In this document: one piece after another, positions 16,453 to 24,529 of the stretch | Numbering within the stretch: the first letter of the stretch is position 1 | How the letters are laid out: each line of letters starts with the position of its first letter | Assembly: GCA_964568625.1 (NCBI GenBank) | Contig: CAZMQG010000013.1 | Location: forward strand, 1-45,229 | Direction: 5' to 3' | From: JBAZAX01 sp964568625 | GTDB lineage: Bacteria > Babelota > Babeliae > Babelales > RVW-14 | DNA: 45,229 bases | The notes under the pieces: generated by a model | Seen by the model: the letters and a program-made list of their open reading frames with translations, nothing else | What the model was told of the DNA's origin: nothing | The model's database searches: none | Program-made: the position numbers and the translations under genes

Positions 16453-16938
16453 ATGAAAATTTTAACTTTATGTAAGATTGTTTTTTCAAGTAGTTTAAGT
16501 TTTTTGGTAATGTTTTTAATTGTATTGCATGAGTTTCCACTTCAAGCGCGACATCATGACAGCATCAGTAAAGAAATCCAGAAATTTAGGTTAAAGAAGC
16601 TCGATACTGAAAAAGCAATCATCAAAGACGCCGCTGCAAAGATTAAGGCCAGTTTGGAAAAATCCGGGCATCCATCTTCAGTACGTTGCACATATGCTCT
16701 TTCTGGATCAAATACAATTTCTACAACAACAAAAATTTATTATGATGAATATCATAAGAGACCAGATTTCTTTAAAGAGTCTTATCTTCACGAATCAGTT
16801 CCTGCAGATAAAGTCGTTGAAGTGCTCTACAATAAACACGATAAATCTATGTCGTTAAGCTTTAAAGATCCAAAGCATAAGCATGAAAAAATAAGTAGCA
16901 AAGAAGTTGCCATACCAGCATCTTTATTAGCTGCTTAA
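16453..16938 (+). CDS. Small exported or membrane-anchored protein, unknown function
   Basis: 161 residues, start preceded by ATGGGAGTT. Residues 5-30 are strongly hydrophobic (IVFSSSLSFLVMFLIVLHEF) and end near QARHH, so this is a long signal peptide or anchor. The mature part has one helix (EIQKFRLKKLDTEKAIIKDAAAKIKASLEKSG), one cysteine, and a His/Lys-rich C-terminal half (NKHDKSMSLSFKDPKHKHEK). His/Lys clusters could bind metal or acidic polymers; I have no other sign of function. It stands alone with 159 bases upstream and about 195 downstream. A TATAAA-like -10 lies around 16364-16369, but its -35 is not clear. Confidence 0.65.
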   Translation: MKILTLCKIVFSSSLSFLVMFLIVLHEFPLQARHHDSISKEIQKFRLKKLDTEKAIIKDAAAKIKASLEKSGHPSSVRCTYALSGSNTISTTTKIYYDEYHKRPDFFKESYLHESVPADKVVEVLYNKHDKSMSLSFKDPKHKHEKISSKEVAIPASLLAA

Positions 16939-16985
16939 TCAATAATACGCTTATATTTTCATATGCCATTTCTCATATCCGCAGG

Positions 16986-17008
16986 GAATGAGCTCGCTCT
17001 TACATTCA
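16986..17008. repeat. Small GAGC/GCTC palindrome in a spacer
   Basis: GAATGAGC-TC-GCTCTTACATTC. The GAGC...GCTC core resembles the palindromes inserted in aspS and birA. It is short, so the relation is a suggestion only. Confidence 0.3.
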
Positions 17009-17027
17009 AAAAATGCTATACTTCATT

Positions 17028-17055
17028 TTGAGTTGAAAACAATTTGAGTTATAAT
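17028..17055 (+). promoter_or_regulatory. Promoter of the rubredoxin gene
   Basis: TTGAGT (17028-17033), 16 bases, TATAAT (17050-17055), about 80 bases before the start codon. It has the only perfect -10 box that I noted in the window. Confidence 0.65.
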
Positions 17056-17133
17056 ATCTATGTTGATAACTTAAATTGTTGCAACTTCGATATGTTGTAA
17101 ATGCTTCACTTTTGTTTTTAAAAGAGATTATCT

Positions 17134-17325
17134 ATGAAAGCATATATTTGTAAGGTCTGCGGATATCTTTATGACGAAGAGTCAGCCGAAAAAAATATCG
17201 AAAATCAGGTAATTCCATTCGAAAATCTTGACCCTGACTGGGTTTGTCCAGATTGTGGAGTAAGTCAGGAGTTTTTCGAAGAAACATATTCCAATCGTCC
17301 GCCAGATGTCCCGGTAAAGCAATAA
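17134..17325 (+). CDS. Rubredoxin-type iron protein
   Basis: 63 residues. Two CxxCG knuckles: CKVCGYLYDEE (residues 6-16) and WVCPDCG (30s), followed by FFEE. These are the four Fe ligands and flanking aromatics of rubredoxin (CTVCGYIYDP...WVCPVCG). The family carries one Fe with four Cys and passes single electrons, often to superoxide reductases, rubrerythrin or NO/O2 reductases. None of those partners is in the window. The insert between the knuckles is a little different from the standard (NIENQVIPFENLDPDW), with the usual D-P/D-D-W end. Own promoter, 77 bases from sppA. Role in oxidative-stress defence is an inference from the family. Confidence 0.9.
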   Translation: MKAYICKVCGYLYDEESAEKNIENQVIPFENLDPDWVCPDCGVSQEFFEETYSNRPPDVPVKQ

Positions 17326-17402
17326 TTTTTAATTTAAGCACAAGCATACATGTATAAACTCATTTATAACTCAGTAATTTTTAACCGTTTGGAGACCATA
17401 TC

Positions 17403-18359
17403 GTGAAAAGTTCAAGGCACGAAAAGGCAGATACGTTTTTTTACTACATCAAAAATATTTTTATGGTTCTATTATTTTTAAGTTTTGCCCCCACTATAAT
17501 TTCAAGTATTAAGACCACAATCGTTGATTCAATAAGACCCAAAAGCGATGTTGGGTTGTTAAAAATTGATGGAGCATTGTACGATTCAAACTACTATCTT
17601 AAAAAAATAGATGCTTTTTCAAAAGATGACAACATCAAGGGCTTAATCGTAAAAATTAACTCCCCGGGAGGTATGCCCGGTTCAGCACAAGCAATTTTTG
17701 CTGAACTCAAAAAATTTAAAAAGAAAAAACCTGTAGTCACTGTAGTAGAAAACATTTGCGCATCAGGCGCTTATTATATTGCCGTTGCCTCAGATAAAAT
17801 TATTGCAAACCCATCATCACTTGTTGGCAGCATTGGTGTTATTCTTGAACTTCCAAATGTAAAAGATCTTCTAAATTCATGGAAAATCAAATACAGTTAC
17901 ATACAATCCGGCAAATTTAAAACGGCAGGAAGCCCTCTTAAAGAGACCTCAGGAGATGAGATTGCTTATTTGCAAAAACTATCTGACAGCACATACTCTC
18001 AATTTGTCAAAGATGTAGCAGAAAGTAGAAATCTATCTGAAAAGGATTTTGCAAAATGGGCTGATGGCAAGGTATTTACCGGAACACAAGCGCTTGATCT
18101 CAAGCTCATAGATCAGCTTGGTACAATACAAGATGGAATTGATCTGATTAAAAAATTAGCTAAAATTGAAACCGAAGTTAAACTTATTCAACCCAAGAAA
18201 AGAACCAGCATTCTTAAAATGCTAACTTCTGCTGATGAAGAAGAGTATGGCATAGAGAGTCGTTCTTTTGCAGAAAATTTCGGATCATTTGCCAGCAAAG
18301 CCTATTCAACATTTATGCAACAGCAAGCTGTTGAAAGCAACTCTTTAAGAATAGAATAA
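17403..18359 (+). CDS. sppA: Signal peptide peptidase SppA (36-kDa type)
   Basis: SppA is a membrane-bound serine protease that clears cleaved signal peptides. 318 residues, the short single-domain form that assembles as an octamer in Bacillus-like cases. Translation starts at a GTG after GGAGACC. One transmembrane anchor at about 18-38 (FFYYIKNIFMVLLFLSFAPTI). Catalytic pair: Ser121 in CASGAYYIA and Lys173 in SGKFKTAGSP, both at family positions, plus INSPGG, SLVGSIGVI and WADGKVFTGTQALDLKLIDQLG. In a genome that makes so many signal-peptide proteins its presence makes sense. The tail after residue 270 is longer than minimal and polar. A strong GC terminator follows. Confidence 0.95.
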   Translation: MKSSRHEKADTFFYYIKNIFMVLLFLSFAPTIISSIKTTIVDSIRPKSDVGLLKIDGALYDSNYYLKKIDAFSKDDNIKGLIVKINSPGGMPGSAQAIFAELKKFKKKKPVVTVVENICASGAYYIAVASDKIIANPSSLVGSIGVILELPNVKDLLNSWKIKYSYIQSGKFKTAGSPLKETSGDEIAYLQKLSDSTYSQFVKDVAESRNLSEKDFAKWADGKVFTGTQALDLKLIDQLGTIQDGIDLIKKLAKIETEVKLIQPKKRTSILKMLTSADEEEYGIESRSFAENFGSFASKAYSTFMQQQAVESNSLRIE

Positions 18360-18381
18360 AAAAAGAATTAAAAACTAATAA

Positions 18382-18417
18382 GCGCCGCCTGAATTACCAT
18401 CAGGCGGCGCCTTTTTT
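18382..18417 (+). terminator. Terminator of sppA
   Basis: GCGCCGCCTGA with its perfect complement (11 bp), 7-base loop, then CTTTTTT. This is among the GC-richest stretches in the window. Confidence 0.95.
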
Positions 18418-18480
18418 GTATTATCGTTTGTTTTAGCTAAGACGCTTCGTTTATTGCATATATTTTGTTATATATATTTT

Positions 18481-19728
18481 TTACGGTTGCATTAACCCAT
18501 ACTGCATCGCAACGCTTGGTGCAACTGCAACAGCTGATCCCAAAGCCATAAGAATTGCAGCTCTGGCTTTTTTAGATCTGTTAGTCCATAATGCATTTTT
18601 CAATGCAAGTGCACCTCTCCAGCCAAGTTTTGAAAGCTTATATGCCGCATACAAGCCTACTGCTGCAAGAGCCACGCCACCAACAACTTTACCACTTTGA
18701 ATTGCGTAAGATTGATATGGATGTGCATCCCAATCTGTCCCATAACCAATTGCTTGAGTACTATATTCAACCGCCGAGTTACGTACAGATTCAAATGTTT
18801 CAGGCAAACTAACCGCTTCAACTTTATTTCCCAATACATCCCAACCGTTTACCAACCATTGCTCCGCATCGGATGTAGCCAACTTGGCTGAATCAACAAA
18901 ACAATCCAATGAGCTTCCGCTTAATTTACATCTCTCTGAAAGTTCTTGTCGTCTTAAAGACTCTCTAGCTTGCGCTGCTTTTCGATCCAAGTCACCGGAT
19001 ACCTGAGCAACATGTCTATTGCTTTCAACGTAAGGATCAGCTTTGTGTTCAACAAGTGATCCTCCCAAAGCAGCTTGCGGTTGAGCAAGTGAATCTCTTG
19101 AAATAACATGACTATAACACATCTCAGCTCTTTCAAATGGAGCTTTCATTGCATCGTTAACTGTTCTTGCAATCTTAGTATCACGATCTACCACAGCCTC
19201 GCCAGGTTTAATCTTAGAAATGCGATCAATTTCACGGGCATTAATTGCAACAGTCTGATCTGCACGCATTAAATCATCGCGTAAACCCTCATGACACTGC
19301 TCAACTTGCGATAAAAACTTTTTACGAAGTTCAAGTTCCTCAAGAGCTGCCGCTCTTGCCGCATCAGAAATTTGGGTATCTTTCTTCAATGCATCAATGT
19401 AAGTCTGTGTTTGCACCTGAGATGCAGCAACTTCTCTCAATTTTGCATCGACAGTCCCTGAACAAGTCAATTCCCTAGTAACTGAATCTGATGAAAAATA
19501 GTTTAATACTCTTCTGTACCATGGACATCGATCAAAATTTTCAGCAATTCTACCATGTAATTCAGCAGCTGAACTTGCACCACCAAAAAACTTACTTACT
19601 TCTGCTTCTTCTGCTGGCACTGAAACTTCAGTTGACGTCATAGGAGAAATGTTAAGATAAACTGCCAGTAATCCTACTGTCAAAAAAAACAGTTGTTTTA
19701 AAAACAGTTGTTTTGTATAAAACTTCAT
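18481..19728 (-). CDS. Exported protein with C-terminal membrane segments, unknown function
   Basis: 415 residues from the ATG at 19728. The upstream in-frame ATG (19743) is rejected because the GGAGG ribosome site lies between the two. Hydrophobic signal/anchor at 8-27 (LFLKQLFFLTVGLLAVYLN). Residues 30-300 are helical and charged with cysteines near 68, 88, 141, 195, 268 and 276. Two C-terminal hydrophobic helices (VVGGVALAAVGLYAAYKL and AAILMALGSAVAVAPSVAM) are separated by a basic loop (KNALWTNRSKKAR). The topology would be periplasmic body with a C-terminal membrane hairpin. A 15-bp tandem repeat (19686-19714) gives KQLFLKQLFF in the signal segment. It resembles no family I know; the 166-residue gene at 24530 has a similar one-helix-plus-tail architecture. 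Confidence 0.75.
   Translation of the reverse strand: MKFYTKQLFLKQLFFLTVGLLAVYLNISPMTSTEVSVPAEEAEVSKFFGGASSAAELHGRIAENFDRCPWYRRVLNYFSSDSVTRELTCSGTVDAKLREVAASQVQTQTYIDALKKDTQISDAARAAALEELELRKKFLSQVEQCHEGLRDDLMRADQTVAINAREIDRISKIKPGEAVVDRDTKIARTVNDAMKAPFERAEMCYSHVISRDSLAQPQAALGGSLVEHKADPYVESNRHVAQVSGDLDRKAAQARESLRRQELSERCKLSGSSLDCFVDSAKLATSDAEQWLVNGWDVLGNKVEAVSLPETFESVRNSAVEYSTQAIGYGTDWDAHPYQSYAIQSGKVVGGVALAAVGLYAAYKLSKLGWRGALALKNALWTNRSKKARAAILMALGSAVAVAPSVAMQYGLMQP
19686..19714 (-). repeat. 15-bp tandem repeat in the signal segment
   Basis: AAAACAGTTGTTTT twice, 15 bases apart (plus strand). It codes KQLFL-KQLFF and lengthens the hydrophobic core by five residues. Confidence 0.85.
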
Positions 19729-19893
19729 AGAAAAAACCTCCATTAAAAATAAATTCTACCGAAAGTGCTAAATATAGATTAAGTATTTTAAGCTTAAAGG
19801 AAATAAAAGATAGTTGCAAAAGCCCCATGCTTTCCAACCCCTATAAACACCACATTAAAGCGCTATTTATTAAATATGAATTCAATTTGAAAT

Positions 19894-20751
19894 TTAATTT
19901 AAAATTATTTGTTCAACCATGTAAAAAGAGACAATTTTTTGTTTTCCAGATTTATCTGGTACAGATAAATCTGTGCTGGAGCTTTCAATAAGAAGCATAT
20001 CACCATTTGGTAGGACCTGCACCATTGTTCCGGTAATTATCGCACCATTTTTCTGGTGTATTTTAATCGATTTCCCCATAAACAACTGAGACTTACGCCA
20101 AAGCTTGTAAATCTCATCAAAATTACCTGCCAACCATTTTTTGTAATAATGATTGATAGAAATAAGTAAATTTTTATATAATGGCCTCATCTCAATTTTT
20201 CTACCTGCAACAAATGCTAAGCTTGTGGCAATATCAAAAAGCTCGTCTGATTTATCAAAAATATTATTTACATTAATCGCAAATCCACAAACTATTCCAA
20301 CGGGAACACTTCCTTCCCATACCAGATGAAATAGTACCCCACCAACTTTTTTATTCGCTACTTTATCCACATTCAAAGCATCTGAGCTTGTGGCTCCTCC
20401 CAAATTCGCCCTCACCTCACTTTGGATCACAAAATCATTTGGCCACTTAATCTCAACTCCAAAATCTTTTATAGCATCATATATGCCTAAAGAAACAGCC
20501 ATATTTAATTGATTAATTCTGATAGGAAGATCATCCGAAGAAATTTCTTGTAAATTTTTGGGTTTAAGTAAAATAGTCACATTCAACTGACCGTCATAAA
20601 CATTCCAAACTCTATCCCCTCGTCCTTTGGCTTGAGCAAGTTTATCCGCCAAAAAAACCGCACCATCAGGTGCTGTTTCTATATTACGTTTTGCCCAATC
20701 CATCGAATCCGCACATTCAAACATGCGATAAAGCTTACTGCCAATTATCAT
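19894..20751 (-). CDS. birA: Biotin--protein ligase BirA, catalytic form without DNA-binding domain, with an insert
   Basis: BirA joins biotin to carrier proteins such as the BCCP of acetyl-CoA carboxylase. 285 residues, with no N-terminal helix-turn-helix, so it should not regulate biotin genes. Seen: the GRGDRVW loop (usual GRGRRGR.W) near 43-49, VSLGIYDAI, KWPND at about 102-106, then KKVGGVLF, and GFAINVN. The GRGRR motif has Asp in place of one Arg, which may weaken biotinyl-AMP retention. Between KWPND-FVI and KKVGGVL there is an extra stretch of 24 residues (QSEVRANLGG-ATSSDALNVDKVAN); standard enzymes have four to six residues here. The C-terminal SH3-like domain is present (ITGTMVQVLPNGDMLLI). 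RBS is GGGGGG. It follows smpB by seven bases. Confidence 0.88.
   Translation of the reverse strand: MIIGSKLYRMFECADSMDWAKRNIETAPDGAVFLADKLAQAKGRGDRVWNVYDGQLNVTILLKPKNLQEISSDDLPIRINQLNMAVSLGIYDAIKDFGVEIKWPNDFVIQSEVRANLGGATSSDALNVDKVANKKVGGVLFHLVWEGSVPVGIVCGFAINVNNIFDKSDELFDIATSLAFVAGRKIEMRPLYKNLLISINHYYKKWLAGNFDEIYKLWRKSQLFMGKSIKIHQKNGAIITGTMVQVLPNGDMLLIESSSTDLSVPDKSGKQKIVSFYMVEQIILN
20353..20424 (-). repeat. In-frame 72-bp insert in birA
   Basis: It lies between the KWPND and KKVGGVL motifs; the DNA contains GAGC-CACAA-GCTC. It is a multiple of three with a Ser/Ala/Gly/Asn-rich product. Confidence 0.55.
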
Positions 20752-20758
20752 AACCCCC

Positions 20759-21220
20759 CTACTTGAACCGAGATTTTATCTGTCGTTCAGTTTCACGTTT
20801 TATGTCTTTTTCTCTAAGATCTCTTTTTTTATCAATCAATTTTTTGTGTTTTGCAATCCCAAGCTCAACCTTTGCAAAACCTTTTTGATTAAAATAAATT
20901 TTTAACGGAATTATCGTCAGCCCCTTACGTGAAATTTGACCAATAAGTTTATCAATTTCTCGCTTATGAAGTAGTAAACGGCGACTTCGTCTTGAGGTAT
21001 CCGTTACTTCATTTTTAGCGTATGCATGGGTATACGGTGCAATATAACAATTCAAAAGCATAATTTGACCATCTTTTGCAACGGCATAAGTTTCATCCAG
21101 CGACACAGACTTTTTTCGCAAAGACTTCACCTCGTCACCACGTAGCTCTATTCCAGCTTCGATCGTCTCTAAAATCTCATAATCAAATCTTGCTTTTTTA
21201 TTTACGACAACAACACTCAT
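20759..21220 (-). CDS. smpB: SsrA-binding protein SmpB
   Basis: SmpB brings tmRNA to stalled ribosomes (trans-translation). 153 residues, standard length. Seen: N-terminal NKKARFDYEILETIEAGIELRGDEVKSLR (family signature with G-[TL]-x-G-x-EVKS), LNCYIAPY, the RRSRRLLLHKREI stretch, and the basic C-terminal tail KHKKLIDKKRDLREKDIKRE that reaches the mRNA channel. All parts are present. A 7-bp hairpin (AATTAGG/CCTAATT, 21232-21250) lies in the 30-base gap from the upstream DUF2062 gene, with CCTAATT twice. No tmRNA gene is visible in the window. Confidence 0.97.
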   Translation of the reverse strand: MSVVVVNKKARFDYEILETIEAGIELRGDEVKSLRKKSVSLDETYAVAKDGQIMLLNCYIAPYTHAYAKNEVTDTSRRSRRLLLHKREIDKLIGQISRKGLTIIPLKIYFNQKGFAKVELGIAKHKKLIDKKRDLREKDIKRETERQIKSRFK

Positions 21221-21249
21221 AATCCAACCCTAATTAGGTTATGCCTAAT

Positions 21250-21690
21250 TCATGCATTTTTAACAAATTTTTTAAAAAAATAATACGCTATTGGATAACA
21301 AATTAGACCGGCTGCAATACCTAAAACATTCCCGCCAATCAAAAAAGACCATAAGCAGATTTTACCACATCCAAATATTTTTACCAAAGAAATAACCCAA
21401 GTTGGCTCCCAACCAAGAAAATTATGAACAAACCAAAAACCAAAGGCATAATCAAGCGAATAAAATGGGATAATGGTCCAAGGATTATTTATTGAGGCGG
21501 CTATAAACATTATTGGGAAATTTAATCCCCAAAGCCAACTAAAAATTACCATCATAATAGCGTGCGCCATTGGGAAAGGCGAAAATGCAACATAAATTCC
21601 AACTGAAAAAGCCACTGACAAAGCACGTGGCGACTTCCCAGATCTCATAGCGTTGTGAAAAGATCCCTTTAACTTATCCCAAAATTTCAT
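21250..21690 (-). CDS. DUF2062 integral membrane protein
   Basis: 146 residues with four likely membrane segments. Family features: MRSGKSPRALSVAFSVGIYVAFSPFPMAHAIMM (usual GxSPxxIAxGxAxGxFxGxxPxxG), then NFPIMFIAASINNPWTIIPFYSLDYAFGFWFV with the conserved N-P-T/W-x-x-P-x-Y. The biochemical function of DUF2062 is not established. First gene of the likely minus operon with smpB and birA, with AAAGGA as ribosome site. Co-transcription with smpB and birA is common shuffling rather than a hint at function. Confidence 0.88.
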   Translation of the reverse strand: MKFWDKLKGSFHNAMRSGKSPRALSVAFSVGIYVAFSPFPMAHAIMMVIFSWLWGLNFPIMFIAASINNPWTIIPFYSLDYAFGFWFVHNFLGWEPTWVISLVKIFGCGKICLWSFLIGGNVLGIAAGLICYPIAYYFFKKFVKNA

Positions 21691-21853
21691 CTATAAAAAT
21701 CCTTTATTAGACGGCTTTTAAAAAAATTGATCAAAATATATTTTCTTATCTTAATTTTTAGAATACCATAATATAAACTTAGATAAAATTACAAAAATAA
21801 TAAAATAAATTTGTTAAACTAAATAAGTTGTACTAAAAAAAAGCTGGAGACGT

Positions 21854-22639
21854 ATGTTGAAAAAAAATATTACTCATTTTTTGTCGGGTATAACATTACT
21901 CGCACTCCTATACATTCCACAAGTAACAGCCAATGATGAACTCGATAAAAAAATTGATCAACAAGATTTTGGAAATTTTTATCCCAGAACTGCAGTCGGA
22001 CAAAATGACTTTAGCTCAGTTGAACTCAAACCTCATGTTTTTTCCAGACCATCCAATGGACAACCCTCATTTATTAAAGGCTCAATAAGAATTGCCGACT
22101 GGGTTAATGATATCCCTGAATTTAGAGTACTATTTGAAGGACAAGAGGCTCTAACCGATGAAGATGGATTCTTCACCTTTCCTATCAATGAAAATGATTT
22201 GCAAAAGTATAAGCTAATTATCACACGTAAAATTCAACATGTGGTAGATAAAAAAAACACATTTGCAAACTTAAAAGTAATTCCCGATAAAAATTACCTC
22301 TGTTACTCATTCAAAAAACTTGGTCATCATCAAGGAATTTGGCTTCAAAAAGAAAAAAAATTAAATCGGAAAAACTTCGTAATTCCTAAAAACAGCATAA
22401 TCGTTCTTGTAGATCCCAAATATGTTGAAAAAATCGAAGAATGGAACTTGGCTCTTGCAGAAAATTTTATCAAACTTCCAAGATTAGTTTTAAAAGCTTC
22501 AATTGAATTTAATAAATTAAAAAGAATTTCCGCTAAATCTTTACTCTGCTTGGAAGATTCTGTCTTTCACGAAAGAGTTGGAAGAAAAAACAACCCAACG
22601 GATACCCAAAATAGCAAAGTAAAAGTTACACTTCCATAA
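21854..22639 (+). CDS. Secreted protein with a carboxypeptidase-regulatory-like stretch, unknown function
   Basis: 261 residues, start after CTGGAGACGT. N-terminus MLKKNITHFLSGITLLALLYIPQVTA is a signal peptide (cleavage near 26). Residues 70-125 (GSIRIADWVNDIPEFRVLFEGQEALTDEDGFFTFPI) carry the pattern of a CarboxypepD_reg-like beta-sandwich repeat (...G..V.VEG..A.TDEDGFFTF). The rest is basic and mixed, with a Lys-rich region 165-180. No catalytic motif. Convergent with lpxB, only 13 bases apart, with no terminator between them. Its stem-less end suggests overlapping transcription with lpxB. Confidence 0.72.
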   Translation: MLKKNITHFLSGITLLALLYIPQVTANDELDKKIDQQDFGNFYPRTAVGQNDFSSVELKPHVFSRPSNGQPSFIKGSIRIADWVNDIPEFRVLFEGQEALTDEDGFFTFPINENDLQKYKLIITRKIQHVVDKKNTFANLKVIPDKNYLCYSFKKLGHHQGIWLQKEKKLNRKNFVIPKNSIIVLVDPKYVEKIEEWNLALAENFIKLPRLVLKASIEFNKLKRISAKSLLCLEDSVFHERVGRKNNPTDTQNSKVKVTLP

Positions 22640-22652
22640 CTTATCGCTTTAA

Positions 22653-23750
22653 TTAACGACTAAGTAACCGCCTCAATTCATCAAGTTTTTTCATCTTCAT
22701 AGCATAATCGTTGGTTCCACGAGTGAACCCAATATAAAGATTTTCCATCTCTCTTAATATTAAATCCAACTTACAATCGGACTGCACAAACTCTTTGTAA
22801 ATAGGAGCATCAAGTAAAAGATTTGGTAGCGACATATATTTTACCTTTACAAGTGGACGAGCCAAAATATATGTAATCCAAGAAATTTTAAACATCATCA
22901 CAGCAGGAATTTTTAATAAAGCCAATTCCAATGATACTGTCCCAGGCTTAGTCACAGCCAAACAACACTCACTTAGCTTTTCAAATTTTTCTTTTTCTGT
23001 TCGAGTAAAAATTAACTTGCTTGAGTAGAGATTCAAACCGGATTTTTCAAGTTGTTGTTTAATAAAATCATCAGATAAAGAACTTGCCAGTGGAATAACA
23101 AATTTAACATCCGGATGACGTAATACAAAATTTTTAACGATATTTCTAAAAATTGGCAAAAAGCGCTCAATTTCAGCGGTACGTGAACCTGGAAGAAGAG
23201 CTATAAATCTATCTTTATTTTCAGTCAACGGAAAATATTTTTGCAAAGAATCGTAAACAGGATTCCCCAGCCACTGAGCACTAACCCCACGTTGTTTATA
23301 CCACTCTACCTCAAACGGATAAAGTACAATTACATTATCACAATATTTTCTTAACTTATTCACTCTCCAAGCCCCCCAACACCACAACTGTGGAGGCGCA
23401 AGATATGTTAATTTAACTTTTAGGTCCGGTGATTTTAATTTTTTAGCCAATCTTAAATTAAATCCCGGAAAATCAACTAAAACAACTTCATCAAAACCAT
23501 TGGCTTTAATATACTCAACTAACTCATTCAAGATACGTAAAATTTTTGGTAAATGTTTTAAGACCTCAAGAACTCCAACGACATTCAATTCTTCAAAACG
23601 CTTAAAAATTGTAACACCAAGCGCTTGTAAATTATCCCCTCCAACTGCATGTATCTCAACTTCAGAATTCTCCAACTGCAAACGCTTTACATACCAAGCA
23701 GCTGTGATATCACCGGAAAGTTCCCCTGTAACTATAAAAATTTTTTTCAT
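22653..23750 (-). CDS. lpxB: Lipid-A-disaccharide synthase
   Basis: LpxB joins UDP-2,3-diacylglucosamine and lipid X into the disaccharide core of lipid A at the inner membrane face. 365 residues, close to usual (380). Motifs: IVTGELSGD near the start, AVGGDNLQALG, VVGVLEVLKHLP, VDFPGFNLRLAK, YLAPPQLWCWGAWR, WLGNPVYD, ALLPGSRTAEIERFLPI, KPGTVSLELALLKIP and MSLPNLLLD. All are family landmarks in order. Its presence says this organism makes lipopolysaccharide or lipid A, which fits the outer-membrane barrel gene. It starts six bases after the stop of the upstream 225-residue gene, so the two are one transcript. Confidence 0.97.
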   Translation of the reverse strand: MKKIFIVTGELSGDITAAWYVKRLQLENSEVEIHAVGGDNLQALGVTIFKRFEELNVVGVLEVLKHLPKILRILNELVEYIKANGFDEVVLVDFPGFNLRLAKKLKSPDLKVKLTYLAPPQLWCWGAWRVNKLRKYCDNVIVLYPFEVEWYKQRGVSAQWLGNPVYDSLQKYFPLTENKDRFIALLPGSRTAEIERFLPIFRNIVKNFVLRHPDVKFVIPLASSLSDDFIKQQLEKSGLNLYSSKLIFTRTEKEKFEKLSECCLAVTKPGTVSLELALLKIPAVMMFKISWITYILARPLVKVKYMSLPNLLLDAPIYKEFVQSDCKLDLILREMENLYIGFTRGTNDYAMKMKKLDELRRLLSR

Positions 23751-23756
23751 ATCTTT

Positions 23757-24434
23757 TTAAGCACTCTTTTTTAAACATTTAGACGTTTGAATTTTTTCTT
23801 GTAGTTTTTTAAGCTCAACGGCACTAGAACAAAACTGCTGCCTAATCTTATCAAAAGACTTCGGCTCCAAATTCATTTTTGCATCTTTCTTTACAATTAA
23901 ATTTTTCAAATCATTAAATGAATTCACTTGTAAATTTAAATTAGCAACCATTTCATCCATTAAACTCAAAAATTCCCTTAAATCACTGCGGGATGCCTTC
24001 TTGAAAAAACCTCTATTTTCAACCAAGTTTGAAATTACATTAGAAAAGCAACTTTGTATATCTGACAACTCAACTTGTAGTATACCATCATTTTTATTTA
24101 CTTCAGAGGCAATTTTACCACTATCTGCCTGATAAAAACCTAAAACTTTATCTGCTAACCCAATTTTAACATTTCCAACACTTTTACCCAAATTTGTTGA
24201 TGAATTAAAAGCTTTACGTGTAACATTACCAATTTCCTCTTTAAGTCTATTTTTTGACATTGATTTTATTTGAGGAGTAATTTGAATATCTTTTTTAACT
24301 ATAAATTCCCCACCATCAGCAATCTTACTGACGGTAATCTTATTGCTGAGGACACTTGTCTCATTTTTATTAGATTGCGCAAAAACCACGCTACCGGTAA
24401 AAAATACTAAACTTAAAAATCTAGCTACTAACAT
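23757..24434 (-). CDS. Secreted helical protein, unknown function
   Basis: 225 residues from the ATG at 24434, which has AAGGA seven bases upstream. A longer reading starting at 24473 is rejected because it begins inside a hairpin. Signal peptide MLVARFLSLVFFTGSVVFAQ. Mature part mostly helical, Lys/Asn/Ser-rich, with a few cysteines near the C-terminal half (QSCFSN, QFCSS, SKCLKK). Context: first gene of a two-gene minus transcript with lpxB, 19-30 bases below a weak terminator. An envelope role is possible from the gene neighbourhood but nothing in the sequence says which. Confidence 0.7.
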   Translation of the reverse strand: MLVARFLSLVFFTGSVVFAQSNKNETSVLSNKITVSKIADGGEFIVKKDIQITPQIKSMSKNRLKEEIGNVTRKAFNSSTNLGKSVGNVKIGLADKVLGFYQADSGKIASEVNKNDGILQVELSDIQSCFSNVISNLVENRGFFKKASRSDLREFLSLMDEMVANLNLQVNSFNDLKNLIVKKDAKMNLEPKSFDKIRQQFCSSAVELKKLQEKIQTSKCLKKSA

Positions 24435-24454
24435 AAATATCCTTAAAAGACTAA

Positions 24455-24481
24455 GAAGGGGCATGTTTAACATACCCCTTC
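24455..24481 (-). terminator. Hairpin after the 166-residue gene
   Basis: GAAGGGG(C)ATGT and ACAT(A)CCCCTTC, a stem of about 11 bp with one mismatch, 49 bases downstream of the gene on the minus strand. The T run after it is poor (TTAGTCTTTT), so it may be a leaky terminator that feeds lpxB expression. Confidence 0.55.
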
Positions 24482-24529
24482 TATTAGTTAATGCATCGCT
24501 GACTGGTGTAAATTTTATTAATTACTTAC

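Noticed and set aside
18481..19728. Colicin or pore-forming toxin, based on the C-terminal hydrophobic hairpin
   Set aside because: The hairpin is present but there is a signal peptide and no immunity gene or receptor domain; the resemblance is only topological.
20200..21300. tmRNA gene near smpB
   Set aside because: I found no tRNA-Ala-like ends or tag reading frame on either strand in the neighbourhood.
24435..24473. Earlier start for the 225-residue secreted protein
   Set aside because: It begins inside a hairpin that probably terminates the previous gene; the ATG at 24434 has the ribosome site and a better signal peptide.
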